Of a stretch of DNA of 64,000 bases, positions 12,658 through 20,347 are shown in pieces; position 1 is the stretch's first letter, and each line of letters begins with the position of its first letter. A program made the position numbers and the translations under genes. Below the pieces are notes generated by a model, which made no database searches, was not told the origin of the DNA, and saw only the letters and a list, made by a program, of their open reading frames with translations. This DNA is from Mycobacteriaceae bacterium (GTDB lineage Bacteria > Actinomycetota > Actinomycetes > Mycobacteriales > Mycobacteriaceae): contig JAPOKC010000001.1 in NCBI GenBank assembly GCA_029977845.1, positions 1 to 64,000 of the forward strand, written 5' to 3'.

Positions 12658-14048
12658 ACTCGGCGCAGCACCTCGGTCTGGGCGGTAGCGATCGGGGTGC
12701 GCTGATTGGTCTGGATCGGCCGGCGGGCGGCGTGGCTGATCCGGATCAGGATGGCCAGCAGCAGGTAGTTGGCCACCAGCGAGGAGCCGCCGTAAGACAT
12801 CCACGGCGTGGTCAGTCCGGTCAGCGGGATAAGACCGGTGACGCCACCCACCACGATGAACAACTGGATCGCCAGGGTGCTGGCCAGGCCGGCGGCGAGC
12901 AGCTTGCCGAAGCTGTCGCGGACCGCGATCGCGGTGCGCAGTCCGCGAATTATCACGATGGTGTAGAGCATCAGCACTCCGGCCAGGCCGACCAGCCCGA
13001 GTTCCTCTCCGACCACCGCCGTGATGAAGTCGGTGGATGCGGCCGGCACCGTGCCGGGCTGCCCGTTCCCCAGACCGGTACCGAACACACCGCCGGTTGC
13101 GAAGCTGAACTCGGACTGGACCATCTGGTAGCCGGAGCCCTCCGGATCACCGAACGGGTCTGTCCAGGTCTGTATGCGGTCGCGAACGTGGCCGAAAAGG
13201 TGATACGCCACAATGCTTCCCGCCGCGAACAGGGTCAGGCCGATGACCACCCAGCTGATGCGTTCGGTGGCGATGTAGACCATCACCAGAAACGAGGTGT
13301 ACAGCAGCAGCGAGGTGCCGAGATCCTTCTCGAACACCATCACGGCGACCGAGATCATCCAGGCCGCCAGCAGCGGAGCCAGATCGCGCGCCCGGGGCAG
13401 ATCCATGCCGAGGAAATGAGTGCCGACCGAGATGAACAGGTTGCGCTTGGCGACGAGTACGCCCGCGAAGAAGATCAGCAGCAGAATCTTCGAGAACTCC
13501 GCAGGCTGAATCGTGAAGCCGGGCAACCGGATCCAGATCTTGGCGCCGTTGGTCTCGGAAAGACTGGTCGGAAGCAGCGCGGGAATTGCCAGCAGGATCA
13601 GTCCGGCCATCCCGCAGGTGTAGTCGTAGCGGGCCAGCATCCGGTGGTCCTTGAGGTAGATCACCGCCGCTACGAAACCGGCCACCGCGACCAACGTCCA
13701 CAACATCTGCTGACCGGCGCCCGGATTGTCGGCGGGCATTCCGGGTACGAGGTCGAGGCGGCGGATGAGCACGAGGCCCAGCCCGTTAAGCAGCGCGACC
13801 ACCGGAAGCAACAGCGGGTCGGCGTAGGGGGCGAAGCGGCGGATCACCAGATGCGCGCCGACGAACAGCGTCAGGAAGACGAAGCTGTAGGTCAGCAGGT
13901 CCCACGACAGCCCCTGCTCCTGGTTGGCCTCGACGATCAGCAATGCGAGTGCGGTGATCAGCGTCGCGAAGCACACCAGCGCCAACTCGGAGTTGCGGCG
14001 GGTCGGCATCGCCGCCGCGAGCTGCACCGGAGATTGTGGGACCGTCAT
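12654..14048 (-). CDS. rodA: SEDS-family peptidoglycan glycosyltransferase RodA
   Basis: RodA polymerises lipid II into glycan strands with a class B PBP partner. The 464-residue protein is made almost wholly of membrane helices and carries SEDS hallmarks: the WIRLPGFTIQPAEFSKI segment, the VFEKDLGTSLL segment with the conserved Glu-Lys-Asp, and the late PLTGLTTPWMSYGGSSL segment. The ATG at 14048 (MTVPQSPVQLAAAMPTRRN) overlaps the pstP stop by 4 bp; the frame is open further upstream, but that part lies inside pstP. Confidence 0.96.
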   Translation of the reverse strand: MTVPQSPVQLAAAMPTRRNSELALVCFATLITALALLIVEANQEQGLSWDLLTYSFVFLTLFVGAHLVIRRFAPYADPLLLPVVALLNGLGLVLIRRLDLVPGMPADNPGAGQQMLWTLVAVAGFVAAVIYLKDHRMLARYDYTCGMAGLILLAIPALLPTSLSETNGAKIWIRLPGFTIQPAEFSKILLLIFFAGVLVAKRNLFISVGTHFLGMDLPRARDLAPLLAAWMISVAVMVFEKDLGTSLLLYTSFLVMVYIATERISWVVIGLTLFAAGSIVAYHLFGHVRDRIQTWTDPFGDPEGSGYQMVQSEFSFATGGVFGTGLGNGQPGTVPAASTDFITAVVGEELGLVGLAGVLMLYTIVIIRGLRTAIAVRDSFGKLLAAGLASTLAIQLFIVVGGVTGLIPLTGLTTPWMSYGGSSLVANYLLLAILIRISHAARRPIQTNQRTPIATAQTEVLRRV

Positions 14049-15514
14049 GCCGCCGCCCGGCAGTCTGTGCCCGGTTTCTGTTGCGGCACCGGCGCGGCCG
14101 TCGCCGTCGGGGCCGCAGAGGTCGTCGCCGGGGTGGGCCCAGCGGTGGGAGCAGCCGTTCTGGGAACAGTGGGCGGCTTGGAACTCGGACCCTGTGGGGG
14201 TGTGGGTTTGACGGTGGGCTGGGTCGAGGGTGCGGCGGCCGGCATCGGTGCGCAGATCGGCAGCAGCGAACTGCGGGACAGTTCCCGGAGTTGGTCGATC
14301 GCGCTGTCGAGGCTGCCGGTCGGCAGGCCGGCGGTCACCTGCGCACGCTCGGAGGGTCTCAGATCCTGAAGGCCGAAGAGCTTGCAATCCCTCTGCGACT
14401 CCGCCTGGTCCGGGCTGATCTGTGACAGTTCGTTGCGGTCACTGAGGCAACCCAGGAGATAGGGCTTCTGCAGGGGCACACCGAGGAACGAGCCCTGGAC
14501 ACCCTGCATGATCGCGACGGAATCGTTGTAGGCCGTGACGTAGTAGTAGCTCTGGATCGTGTTGTAACCGATTCCGATCCCACCCAGAAGAGCGGCGATG
14601 AACAGAGCGGCAGCGATGTAGAGTCGCCGCTTCGACTTGTGCGCGGCCGGTGTTTGTGCCTCCAGCGCAACAGCTTTCGCTGCGGGGGGCCGGGGTGCGA
14701 TCGCCGATGCCCGCCCCGCCGCGGTGTTCGGCGGTTTGGCGTCATCGTCCTCACCGGAGAGTGCGCCGGCCACGATCGGCTGGGTCTGCCCGGCGAAGTC
14801 GTGGTCGACGACATCGGCGACCACGACCGTGACGTTGTCCGGTCCGCCACCACGCAGGGCGAGTTCGATGAGCCGATCGGCGCACTCGCTCACGTCCTCG
14901 ATCTTCAGGGCCTCGAGGATCGTCTCGAAACTGACCGGGTCGGACAGTCCGTCTGAGCACAGCAGATACCGGTCACCGATGCGGGCCTCGCGGATTGTCA
15001 GCGCCGGCTCCACTTCATGTCCGGTCAGCGCCTGCATGATCAGTGAACGCTGCGGATGGCTGTGCGCCTCCTCGGCGGTGATACGACCCTCGTCGACCAG
15101 GGTCTGCACGAACGTGTCGTCCTTGGTGATCTGCGCCAGATCGCCGTCCCGCAACAGATATCCGCGGGAGTCACCGATGTGGACCATTCCGAGGCGGTCA
15201 CCGGCGAACAGGATCGCGGTGAGCGTCGTCCCCATGCCTTCGAGTTCCGGGTGTAGCTCGACCTGATCGGCGATATCGGAGTTGCCCTGGCGGACAGCGC
15301 CTTCCAGCTTGGCGAGGATATCGCCGCCGGGTTCGTCGTCATCGAGATGTGCGAGCGCGGCGATCGCCAGTTGGGAGGCGACCTCACCGGCAGCGTGCCC
15401 GCCCATGCCGTCGGCCAGCGCGAGCAGCCTGGCCCCGGCGTAGACCGAGTCCTCGTTGTTGGCGCGCACGAGTCCGCGGTCGCTGCGGGCTGCGTAACGG
15501 AGGGCAAGGGTCAC
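14045..15514 (-). CDS. pstP: PP2C-family Ser/Thr phosphatase PstP
   Basis: PstP reverses phosphorylation by PknA, PknB and other kinases of the cell. The 489-residue protein has an N-terminal PPM/PP2C domain (about 1-235) with the metal-binding LADGMGGH, the GMGTTL and GDSRGYLLRDG motifs and GGPDNVTVVVAD. One membrane helix follows (about 290-312, LYIAAALFIAALLGGIGIGY), then an extracytoplasmic domain ending in a Pro/Thr-rich tail with a terminal CRAAA. Start and domain order match mycobacterial PstP. The GTG start overlaps the fhaB stop (GTGA). Confidence 0.96.
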   Translation of the reverse strand: MTLALRYAARSDRGLVRANNEDSVYAGARLLALADGMGGHAAGEVASQLAIAALAHLDDDEPGGDILAKLEGAVRQGNSDIADQVELHPELEGMGTTLTAILFAGDRLGMVHIGDSRGYLLRDGDLAQITKDDTFVQTLVDEGRITAEEAHSHPQRSLIMQALTGHEVEPALTIREARIGDRYLLCSDGLSDPVSFETILEALKIEDVSECADRLIELALRGGGPDNVTVVVADVVDHDFAGQTQPIVAGALSGEDDDAKPPNTAAGRASAIAPRPPAAKAVALEAQTPAAHKSKRRLYIAAALFIAALLGGIGIGYNTIQSYYYVTAYNDSVAIMQGVQGSFLGVPLQKPYLLGCLSDRNELSQISPDQAESQRDCKLFGLQDLRPSERAQVTAGLPTGSLDSAIDQLRELSRSSLLPICAPMPAAAPSTQPTVKPTPPQGPSSKPPTVPRTAAPTAGPTPATTSAAPTATAAPVPQQKPGTDCRAAA

Positions 15515-15978
15515 GGGCGCAACTCGATCACCGTCTTGCCGACGTGTACCGGCGTGCCGATCGGGACGCGCACCGCGGTCGTCACCTTCGACCGGTCCAG
15601 ATAGGTTCCGTTGGTGGAGCCGAGATCCTCGACGTACCAGTCCGTCCCGCGCTGGGACAGCCGGGCGTGCCGGGTGGAGGCGTAATCGTCGGTGAGCACC
15701 AGGGTGGAATCATCGGCCCGGCCGATCATCACCGGCTGGGACCCCAGTGTGATCCGGGTTCCGGCCAATGCCCCCTCGGTGACCACCAGATAGCGGGCGG
15801 CGGTGCGACCGGGGCCGGCGGCTGCGCGCGGACCGCGCAGGGTCAATCCGCGGCGGACCATCACCGAACCGGTCGGGGCATAGATGTCGGTGCGCAGGAT
15901 GCGCAGCACCGAGAAGATGAACAACCACAGCAGCAGCAGGAAGCCGGCGCGAGTGAGCTGCAGAACCAGTCCCTGCAT
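15511..15978 (-). CDS. fhaB: FHA-domain membrane protein FhaB (FipA)
   Basis: FhaB is a PknA/PknB substrate that links phosphorylation to septum assembly. The 155-residue protein has an N-terminal membrane anchor (LTRAGFLLLLWLFIFSVLRIL). A C-terminal FHA domain shows the phosphothreonine-binding pattern GRADDSTLVLTDDYASTRHA and DLGSTNGTYLD. It is the first gene of the operon that runs through pstP, rodA, pbpA, pknA and pknB. The 148-bp gap to fhaA (15979-16126) should carry the operon promoter, but I see no confident -35/-10 pair there. Confidence 0.95.
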   Translation of the reverse strand: MQGLVLQLTRAGFLLLLWLFIFSVLRILRTDIYAPTGSVMVRRGLTLRGPRAAAGPGRTAARYLVVTEGALAGTRITLGSQPVMIGRADDSTLVLTDDYASTRHARLSQRGTDWYVEDLGSTNGTYLDRSKVTTAVRVPIGTPVHVGKTVIELRP

Positions 15979-16126
15979 GCTGCCCTCCGTTCTCCTGCCG
16001 TCATCTCAGCCTCGACGACGGGAAAACCGGGCCGACACCGGCAACGTCAAAGAATACTTGGACGCCGGTCCCCCAGAGGCCGAAGCCACCGGCCCGGCGT
16101 CCGCGCCGACCCCGGTGGATCTGACC

Positions 16127-17551
16127 TCAGTGAACCCGGACGACGATCTCGGAATGACCGACCCGGATCACGTCGCCGTCGGCGAGCTGCCATTCCTGGA
16201 CCGGAGCGTTGTTGACGGTGGTGCCGTTGGTCGAGTTCAGATCGCTCAACAGCGCGATCTGCCCGTCCCAGCGGATCTCCAGATGCCGGCGTGAGACGCC
16301 GGTGTCGGGCAGCCGGAACTGCGCGTCCTGGCCGCGGCCGATGACATTGGCACCCTCGCGCAGCTGGTAGGTGCGGCCACTACCGTCGTCGAGCTGCAAG
16401 GTGACGATCGGGGAGGCCGGTGCGTACTCGCCGGGTCCGGGCTGCGGGTAACCGCCGTATCCGCCCTGGGCGGGCTGCCCGTAGTCGTACTCCCCGGCGG
16501 GTGCCGCCGGTGCCGGGTATCCGCCCTGGTCATAGCGGACCCCGGGATTTCCGTAGTCGGGCTGGCCGTAGTCCGGACGTCCGTAGCCGCCGCCGTACTG
16601 CGGCTGCTGGTAGCCCTGGTCCGGGTAGGCCGGTCGCTGCTCGGGACGCCCGTAGCCGGCCTCGTCATAACGGGGCGCCGGCCGGCCCTGGTTGTAGTCG
16701 TAATCGCCCTGCGGCGGTGGCGGGTAGCCCTGGCCGGGGGGCGGGCCGTACTGGGGCTGGCCGTAACCGGGCGGAGGCGCCTGGCGGTAGCCCTGGTCGT
16801 AGGGCGCGTTGTAGCCCTGAGGCGGCGGCCCCTGCTGATAGCCCTGCTGGTAGTAGCCGCCCTGGTCCGGGTAGGCCGGACGGGGCGGGTAGCCCTGATC
16901 CCCACCCTGCGGGTAACCCTGCTGGTAGCCCTGTTCCGGAGGGTAGGGGGCGCGCTGCTGCTCGGGGGAGGCCGGACGCGACTCCTCCTGCGGACGGCCG
17001 TACTCGTCGTAGTACTCGTCGCCGGGACGGCCCGGACCCTGGCCGTAAGGATTGTCGGTCATCGCTGGTGCTCCTGGTTCTGCGGTGTACGCCTGAGTCA
17101 ATTCTGCTGGTCGGGCCGCCGGGGCGGACGGGCGGGGGTCTGTACGCGACTCCGGCGCCGGATTCACATCGGGGTTGACGGCCGCTCGGGCCCGGTACTG
17201 GCCGGTGTGCAGGGCTTCGGAATCCTCGAGCCGAACGACCACCGCGCCATAGGTCTGCCACCCCTGCTCCTGGATATATTCCTCCAGGTGCTCGGCGAAA
17301 GCGCCCATGGTCAGGTCGCGATCTGCGCTCAACTTCTGGAAGTCGGACACACTGAGGGTAATGAGGTACTCGTTGGGAACCAAGGACCTTCCGCCCGCGA
17401 GCGTCTGAACGCCGTCGGAAGCTTCCCGGCGTAGCAGTGCCTCCAACTCCGCGGGAACCACCGAGCCCCCGAAGACGCGGGCGAACGCATCGCCGACACC
17501 GTCTTCCAGCATGCGTTCGATGCGCTGAACCAGTCCCTTCTGGTTGCTCAT
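16127..17551 (-). CDS. fhaA: FHA-domain protein FhaA
   Basis: FhaA is the cytoplasmic phospho-protein reader that binds phosphorylated MviN and RodA/PbpA-linked partners to control peptidoglycan synthesis. The 474-residue protein has an N-terminal DUF3662 domain (about 1-120, ending QGWQTYGAVVVRLED). A long low-complexity linker rich in Gly, Gln, Tyr and Pro (about 160-385, many QGY/PDQGY units) follows. The C-terminal FHA domain has GRGQDAQFRLPDTGVSRRHL and LNSTNGTTV. It is about 50 residues shorter than in H37Rv, the difference lying in the repetitive linker. It is transcribed leftward, separately from or ahead of fhaB. Confidence 0.96.
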   Translation of the reverse strand: MSNQKGLVQRIERMLEDGVGDAFARVFGGSVVPAELEALLRREASDGVQTLAGGRSLVPNEYLITLSVSDFQKLSADRDLTMGAFAEHLEEYIQEQGWQTYGAVVVRLEDSEALHTGQYRARAAVNPDVNPAPESRTDPRPSAPAARPAELTQAYTAEPGAPAMTDNPYGQGPGRPGDEYYDEYGRPQEESRPASPEQQRAPYPPEQGYQQGYPQGGDQGYPPRPAYPDQGGYYQQGYQQGPPPQGYNAPYDQGYRQAPPPGYGQPQYGPPPGQGYPPPPQGDYDYNQGRPAPRYDEAGYGRPEQRPAYPDQGYQQPQYGGGYGRPDYGQPDYGNPGVRYDQGGYPAPAAPAGEYDYGQPAQGGYGGYPQPGPGEYAPASPIVTLQLDDGSGRTYQLREGANVIGRGQDAQFRLPDTGVSRRHLEIRWDGQIALLSDLNSTNGTTVNNAPVQEWQLADGDVIRVGHSEIVVRVH

Positions 17552-17679
17552 CGACGCGACCCCACCTTCGTTTCACGGCGGTGCACCGCCTGTCTACATG
17601 GTATCGGCCGCGCACATCAGATCGGCGGCAGCTGAACTCGGAGAGCCTCATCACCGCAGGTCAACCGTCACGGTCACGG

Positions 17680-17710
17680 TTGGAGGACCGGCGCGCGACC
17701 GTGATACGCT
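17680..17710 (+). promoter_or_regulatory. candidate promoter for tRNA-Leu
   Basis: TTGGAG (17680-17685) is followed after 19 bp by TACGCT (17705-17710), or after 17 bp by GATACG, about 14 bp before the tRNA. It was read by eye and is weakly supported. Confidence 0.35.
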
Positions 17711-17723
17711 CCCGGGGCGTTTC

Positions 17724-17806
17724 GGGCGAGTGGCGGAATGGCAGACGCGCTGGCTTCAGGTGCCAGTGTCCTTCGGGACGTGGGGGTTCAAGTCCCCCTT
17801 CGCCCA
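17724..17806 (+). tRNA. leuT: tRNA-Leu (anticodon CAG)
   Basis: This is a class II tRNA of 83 nt with a long variable arm (TGTCCTTCGGGACG). The acceptor stem pairs GGGCGAG with TTCGCCC. The anticodon stem CTGGC/GCCAG encloses loop TTCAGGT with anticodon CAG. The T-arm is GGGGGTTCAAGTCCCCC. CCA is not encoded. Confidence 0.96.
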
Positions 17807-17811
17807 CAGAT

Positions 17812-17851
17812 CGACAAAGGTCACGACCCGCACGGGCCGTGACCTTTGTCG
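17812..17851. terminator. bidirectional hairpin terminator
   Basis: A perfect 14-bp inverted repeat (CGACAAAGGTCACG at 17812-17825, its complement at 17838-17851) encloses a 12-nt loop. It lies between the tRNA-Leu end and the convergent VOC-family gene. There is no T-tract, as is common for mycobacterial hairpin terminators. Confidence 0.7.
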
Positions 17852-17876
17852 TTCCGGGGGTGTCGTTGGGGCGCGC

Positions 17877-18230
17877 TCAGCGCTTGAGCGGGCTGTAGAA
17901 CACCAACCCGTTGCCCTTGTTGTCGTAGACGACGGCGCGACGCTCGTGGGCGTCGTCGTAGGGGCCCTTGATGACCCCGCCGCCGCTCTCCTCGATGGCT
18001 TTGGCCGCCGCGTCGACATCGGCGGTCTTGATCCCGACGACGACCTGGCCGGGGATCGGGTGGTCCACCGCCGTCGCGAGCGCCAGCGTGATCGAACCGC
18101 CGTCGATGGCCGCGTAGTGGGCTCCGTCGCGGAACTTCAGTGTCATGCCGAGCGTCTCGGTGTAGAACCGGATCGACTCGTCGAGGTCGTCGGTGGACAA
18201 GATGACCATCCGGACGTCGTAATCGCTCAA
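17877..18230 (-). CDS. VOC-fold (glyoxalase/bleomycin-resistance-like) protein
   Basis: This 117-residue protein is a single vicinal-oxygen-chelate unit made of two beta-alpha-beta-beta-beta modules. It has STDDLDESIRFYTETLGMTLKFRDG in the first half and GVIKGPYDDAHERRAVVYDNKGNGLVFYSP at the end, the usual metal-side Glu position apparently being Asn (GNGLVFY). The substrate cannot be told from sequence. The start is TTG, chosen because a strong AGAGGAGG ribosome site lies 6 nt upstream. It marks the left edge of the accessory segment after the fhaA/tRNA-Leu block. Confidence 0.85.
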   Translation of the reverse strand: MSDYDVRMVILSTDDLDESIRFYTETLGMTLKFRDGAHYAAIDGGSITLALATAVDHPIPGQVVVGIKTADVDAAAKAIEESGGGVIKGPYDDAHERRAVVYDNKGNGLVFYSPLKR

Positions 18231-18481
18231 GGGTTGCCTCCTCTGGCTGGGTCATGCTCAGCGTAATGAGGTTTGCCGGCCGGACCCGACACCGTCCCCA
18301 GCGTTCTCCCGTAGCAAACACACGTTAATTGGGGCCGGCATCGTCCGGTGGCCGCGGTAACCAGCACCGAAGCGTCCGGCCGCCCACCGGTTCGGCCCCT
18401 TGGCCGCGGTGACGTCTGAGGTTTGCGAGATTGCTGAGGCAAGGACCCTTTTCGTTGTCAACAAAATGTACAAAAAGTGGA

Positions 18482-18510
18482 TTGACGAGGTGTAACCGCA
18501 TGCACATACT
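18482..18510 (+). promoter_or_regulatory. sigma-A promoter of the YbaB-eccB-eccC operon, predicting a leaderless mRNA
   Basis: A near-consensus -35 TTGACG (18482-18487) and a -10 CATACT (18505-18510) are separated by exactly 17 bp. The expected start point, about 7 bp downstream, falls on the A of the ATG at 18517. There is no ribosome site before that ATG, so the mRNA is probably leaderless. The rest of the 286-bp gap (18231-18516) shows nothing else recognisable. Confidence 0.65.
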
Positions 18511-18516
18511 GTGCCG

Positions 18517-18834
18517 ATGGAGGGGACTTACGGCGATCGAGAAGTTAGCGACAGCGAACTCGTCGATACCGTTCTGCGCGAACTTGACGAGTCGGCAGCC
18601 CGCTGGGAGGCCCTTCTCGCCGCAGCGGAAGCGGCCACCTACAGCGTCGATATGGGCGATATCCAAGCGACCGCCAACGCTGACGGCAAACTCATAGAGC
18701 TCACTCTTCACCCGGACGCGATGGTGATCTACACCCACACCGAACTCGCGGAGCGGCTCAACACCGCATTCGCGGCGCTTCGCGACGAGGCGCTGTACGA
18801 CCACGAAGTCCGTTTCGGGGACGGCCTGCGATGA
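18517..18834 (+). CDS. YbaB/EbfC-fold protein of an ESX operon (EspL-like)
   Basis: The 105-residue acidic protein has an N-terminal helix rich in Ala and Glu (LVDTVLRELDESAARWEALL). A YbaB-type strand-helix core follows (IQATANADGKLIELTLHPDA, then a helix ERLNTAFAALRDEAL). Small YbaB-fold proteins such as EspL are encoded beside ESX secretion genes and are thought to bind secreted partners or DNA. It lies 28 bp ahead of eccB and is probably co-transcribed with eccB and eccC. The ATG is supported by the leaderless-type promoter. No enzymatic motif is seen; the family call rests on the YbaB-like pattern only. Confidence 0.7.
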   Translation: MEGTYGDREVSDSELVDTVLRELDESAARWEALLAAAEAATYSVDMGDIQATANADGKLIELTLHPDAMVIYTHTELAERLNTAFAALRDEALYDHEVRFGDGLR

Positions 18835-18862
18835 GCGGGGCGCTGACCGATAGGGAACCGTC

Positions 18863-20347
18863 GTGCCGCTGAACCTGTCGAACCGGGATCAGAATTCCGG
18901 GCATTTGTTTTACAACCGCCGGTTGCGAGCGGCGATCACCCGGTTCTCCGTACGAATGAAGCACGACGACCGCAAGCAGCAGGCCGCGCTGGCGCTCTCC
19001 GCGGTATTCGTCGTCGTGACCTGTGGGTGGATGGCACTGCTTGCGGCCATCAAGCCGGCCGGATTGGTCGGGCAGGCCGCGATTGTCGGCAACCGCGACA
19101 CCGGGGCCGTTTTTGCCAGGGTGGACGGCCGACTGCACCCCGCCATGAACCTCACTTCAGCACGCCTGGTCACCGGCAGCTCCAACGCACCGGTGTGGGT
19201 GAAATCCGGTGAGATCGCCAAACACCCCACCGGACCGATGGTCGGCATTCCGGGCGTTGCCGATGAACTCAGCTTGTCCGCCAATCCGATGTCGGCATGG
19301 GCTGTGTGTGACACAACCGCGGCGCGCGGCGGCGGTTCGGGACCGACTGTGACCGCCATCGCCGGCCAGCTCTCGGGCAGCGGCCGGGCTGCACCGATGC
19401 GCGAGGACCAGGCACTGTTCGTCAGCCATCGCGGGGCCACCTATCTGGTGTGGAACGGTCGTCGAAGCCGAATCGACATCGCTGATCGCGCTGTCGTCTT
19501 CAATCTGGGCTTGGACCTGACACACACTCACCCGATCGAGGTCTCGACCGCACTCTTCGATGCGATGCCCGCCACCGAACCACTCGTCGTCCCGGCGGTT
19601 CCAGGGGCGGGAGGATCATCAGGATTACTGCCGGGCGCCGCCGTGGGAACGGTGCTTGCCACCCGCGACGCGACGGGATCGGTGAACAGGTTCTACGTCC
19701 TGCTCGCCAACGGAGTACAGCAGATAACACCGTTCGTCGCCGATCTGTTGCGTGCCGCCGACAGCCACGGGTCGACAGCGCCCCAGGTGATCGCTCCGGA
19801 CACCCTGCTCCGATTGCGGGAGACCGAACAGTTGCGCGTCGATTTCTACCCCGCCGGTCGACTCGCTTTCATCGACACGGCAGCAAGCCCGGTCACCTGC
19901 GTCAGTTGGACCAAGGGAAGCACTGATCCTCGGGCGGAGGTAAAAGTACTCTCCGGTCGCGGACTTCCTTCCCCGGAGTCCGAAGACCGGAGGATCGTGG
20001 GACTCATCGGAACCGACCACGGACCGGATTCCGTTGAAGCACAACAAGCTTTGGTGTTGCCGAACGCCGCGAACTTCGTCGCCGCAACCACAGGCGGGGC
20101 CGTCGGCGATACCCGGGAAGGTCTTTTCTGGGTGTCCGCACAGGGTGTGCGATACGGAATCGATCGTGATCGGGCGACGCTGAGCGCCTTGGAAATCGAC
20201 CCGGCTCGGGCAGTACAGGCGCCGTGGCCGATCCTGCGGATCTTTGCAGCAGGGCCGGCGATAGACCGCGATGATGCGCTACTGGAGCGCGACTCGATTG
20301 TGCCCGAGACACCCGGTCAAACGCTGCTGACCAACGAGGGGGGCTGA
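18863..20347 (+). CDS. eccB: ESX (type VII) secretion membrane protein EccB
   Basis: EccB is one of the core components of the type VII secretion membrane complex; its periplasmic domain forms the central cap. The 494-residue protein has a cytoplasmic N-terminus (about 1-40), one membrane helix (about 42-62, ALALSAVFVVVTCGWMALL) and a large periplasmic domain. The domain signature AMNLTSARLVTG is present. Cys149 and Cys346 match the positions of the conserved EccB disulfide. The SLFWVS-like GLFWVSAQGVRYGID and DALLERDS near the end fit the family. In pattern it looks closest to EccB3 of the ESX-3 system (from memory). GTG start with a weak AGGGAA site; the TGA overlaps the eccC ATG (TGATG). 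No EccD, EccE or MycP gene accompanies it. Confidence 0.92.
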   Translation: MPLNLSNRDQNSGHLFYNRRLRAAITRFSVRMKHDDRKQQAALALSAVFVVVTCGWMALLAAIKPAGLVGQAAIVGNRDTGAVFARVDGRLHPAMNLTSARLVTGSSNAPVWVKSGEIAKHPTGPMVGIPGVADELSLSANPMSAWAVCDTTAARGGGSGPTVTAIAGQLSGSGRAAPMREDQALFVSHRGATYLVWNGRRSRIDIADRAVVFNLGLDLTHTHPIEVSTALFDAMPATEPLVVPAVPGAGGSSGLLPGAAVGTVLATRDATGSVNRFYVLLANGVQQITPFVADLLRAADSHGSTAPQVIAPDTLLRLRETEQLRVDFYPAGRLAFIDTAASPVTCVSWTKGSTDPRAEVKVLSGRGLPSPESEDRRIVGLIGTDHGPDSVEAQQALVLPNAANFVAATTGGAVGDTREGLFWVSAQGVRYGIDRDRATLSALEIDPARAVQAPWPILRIFAAGPAIDRDDALLERDSIVPETPGQTLLTNEGG

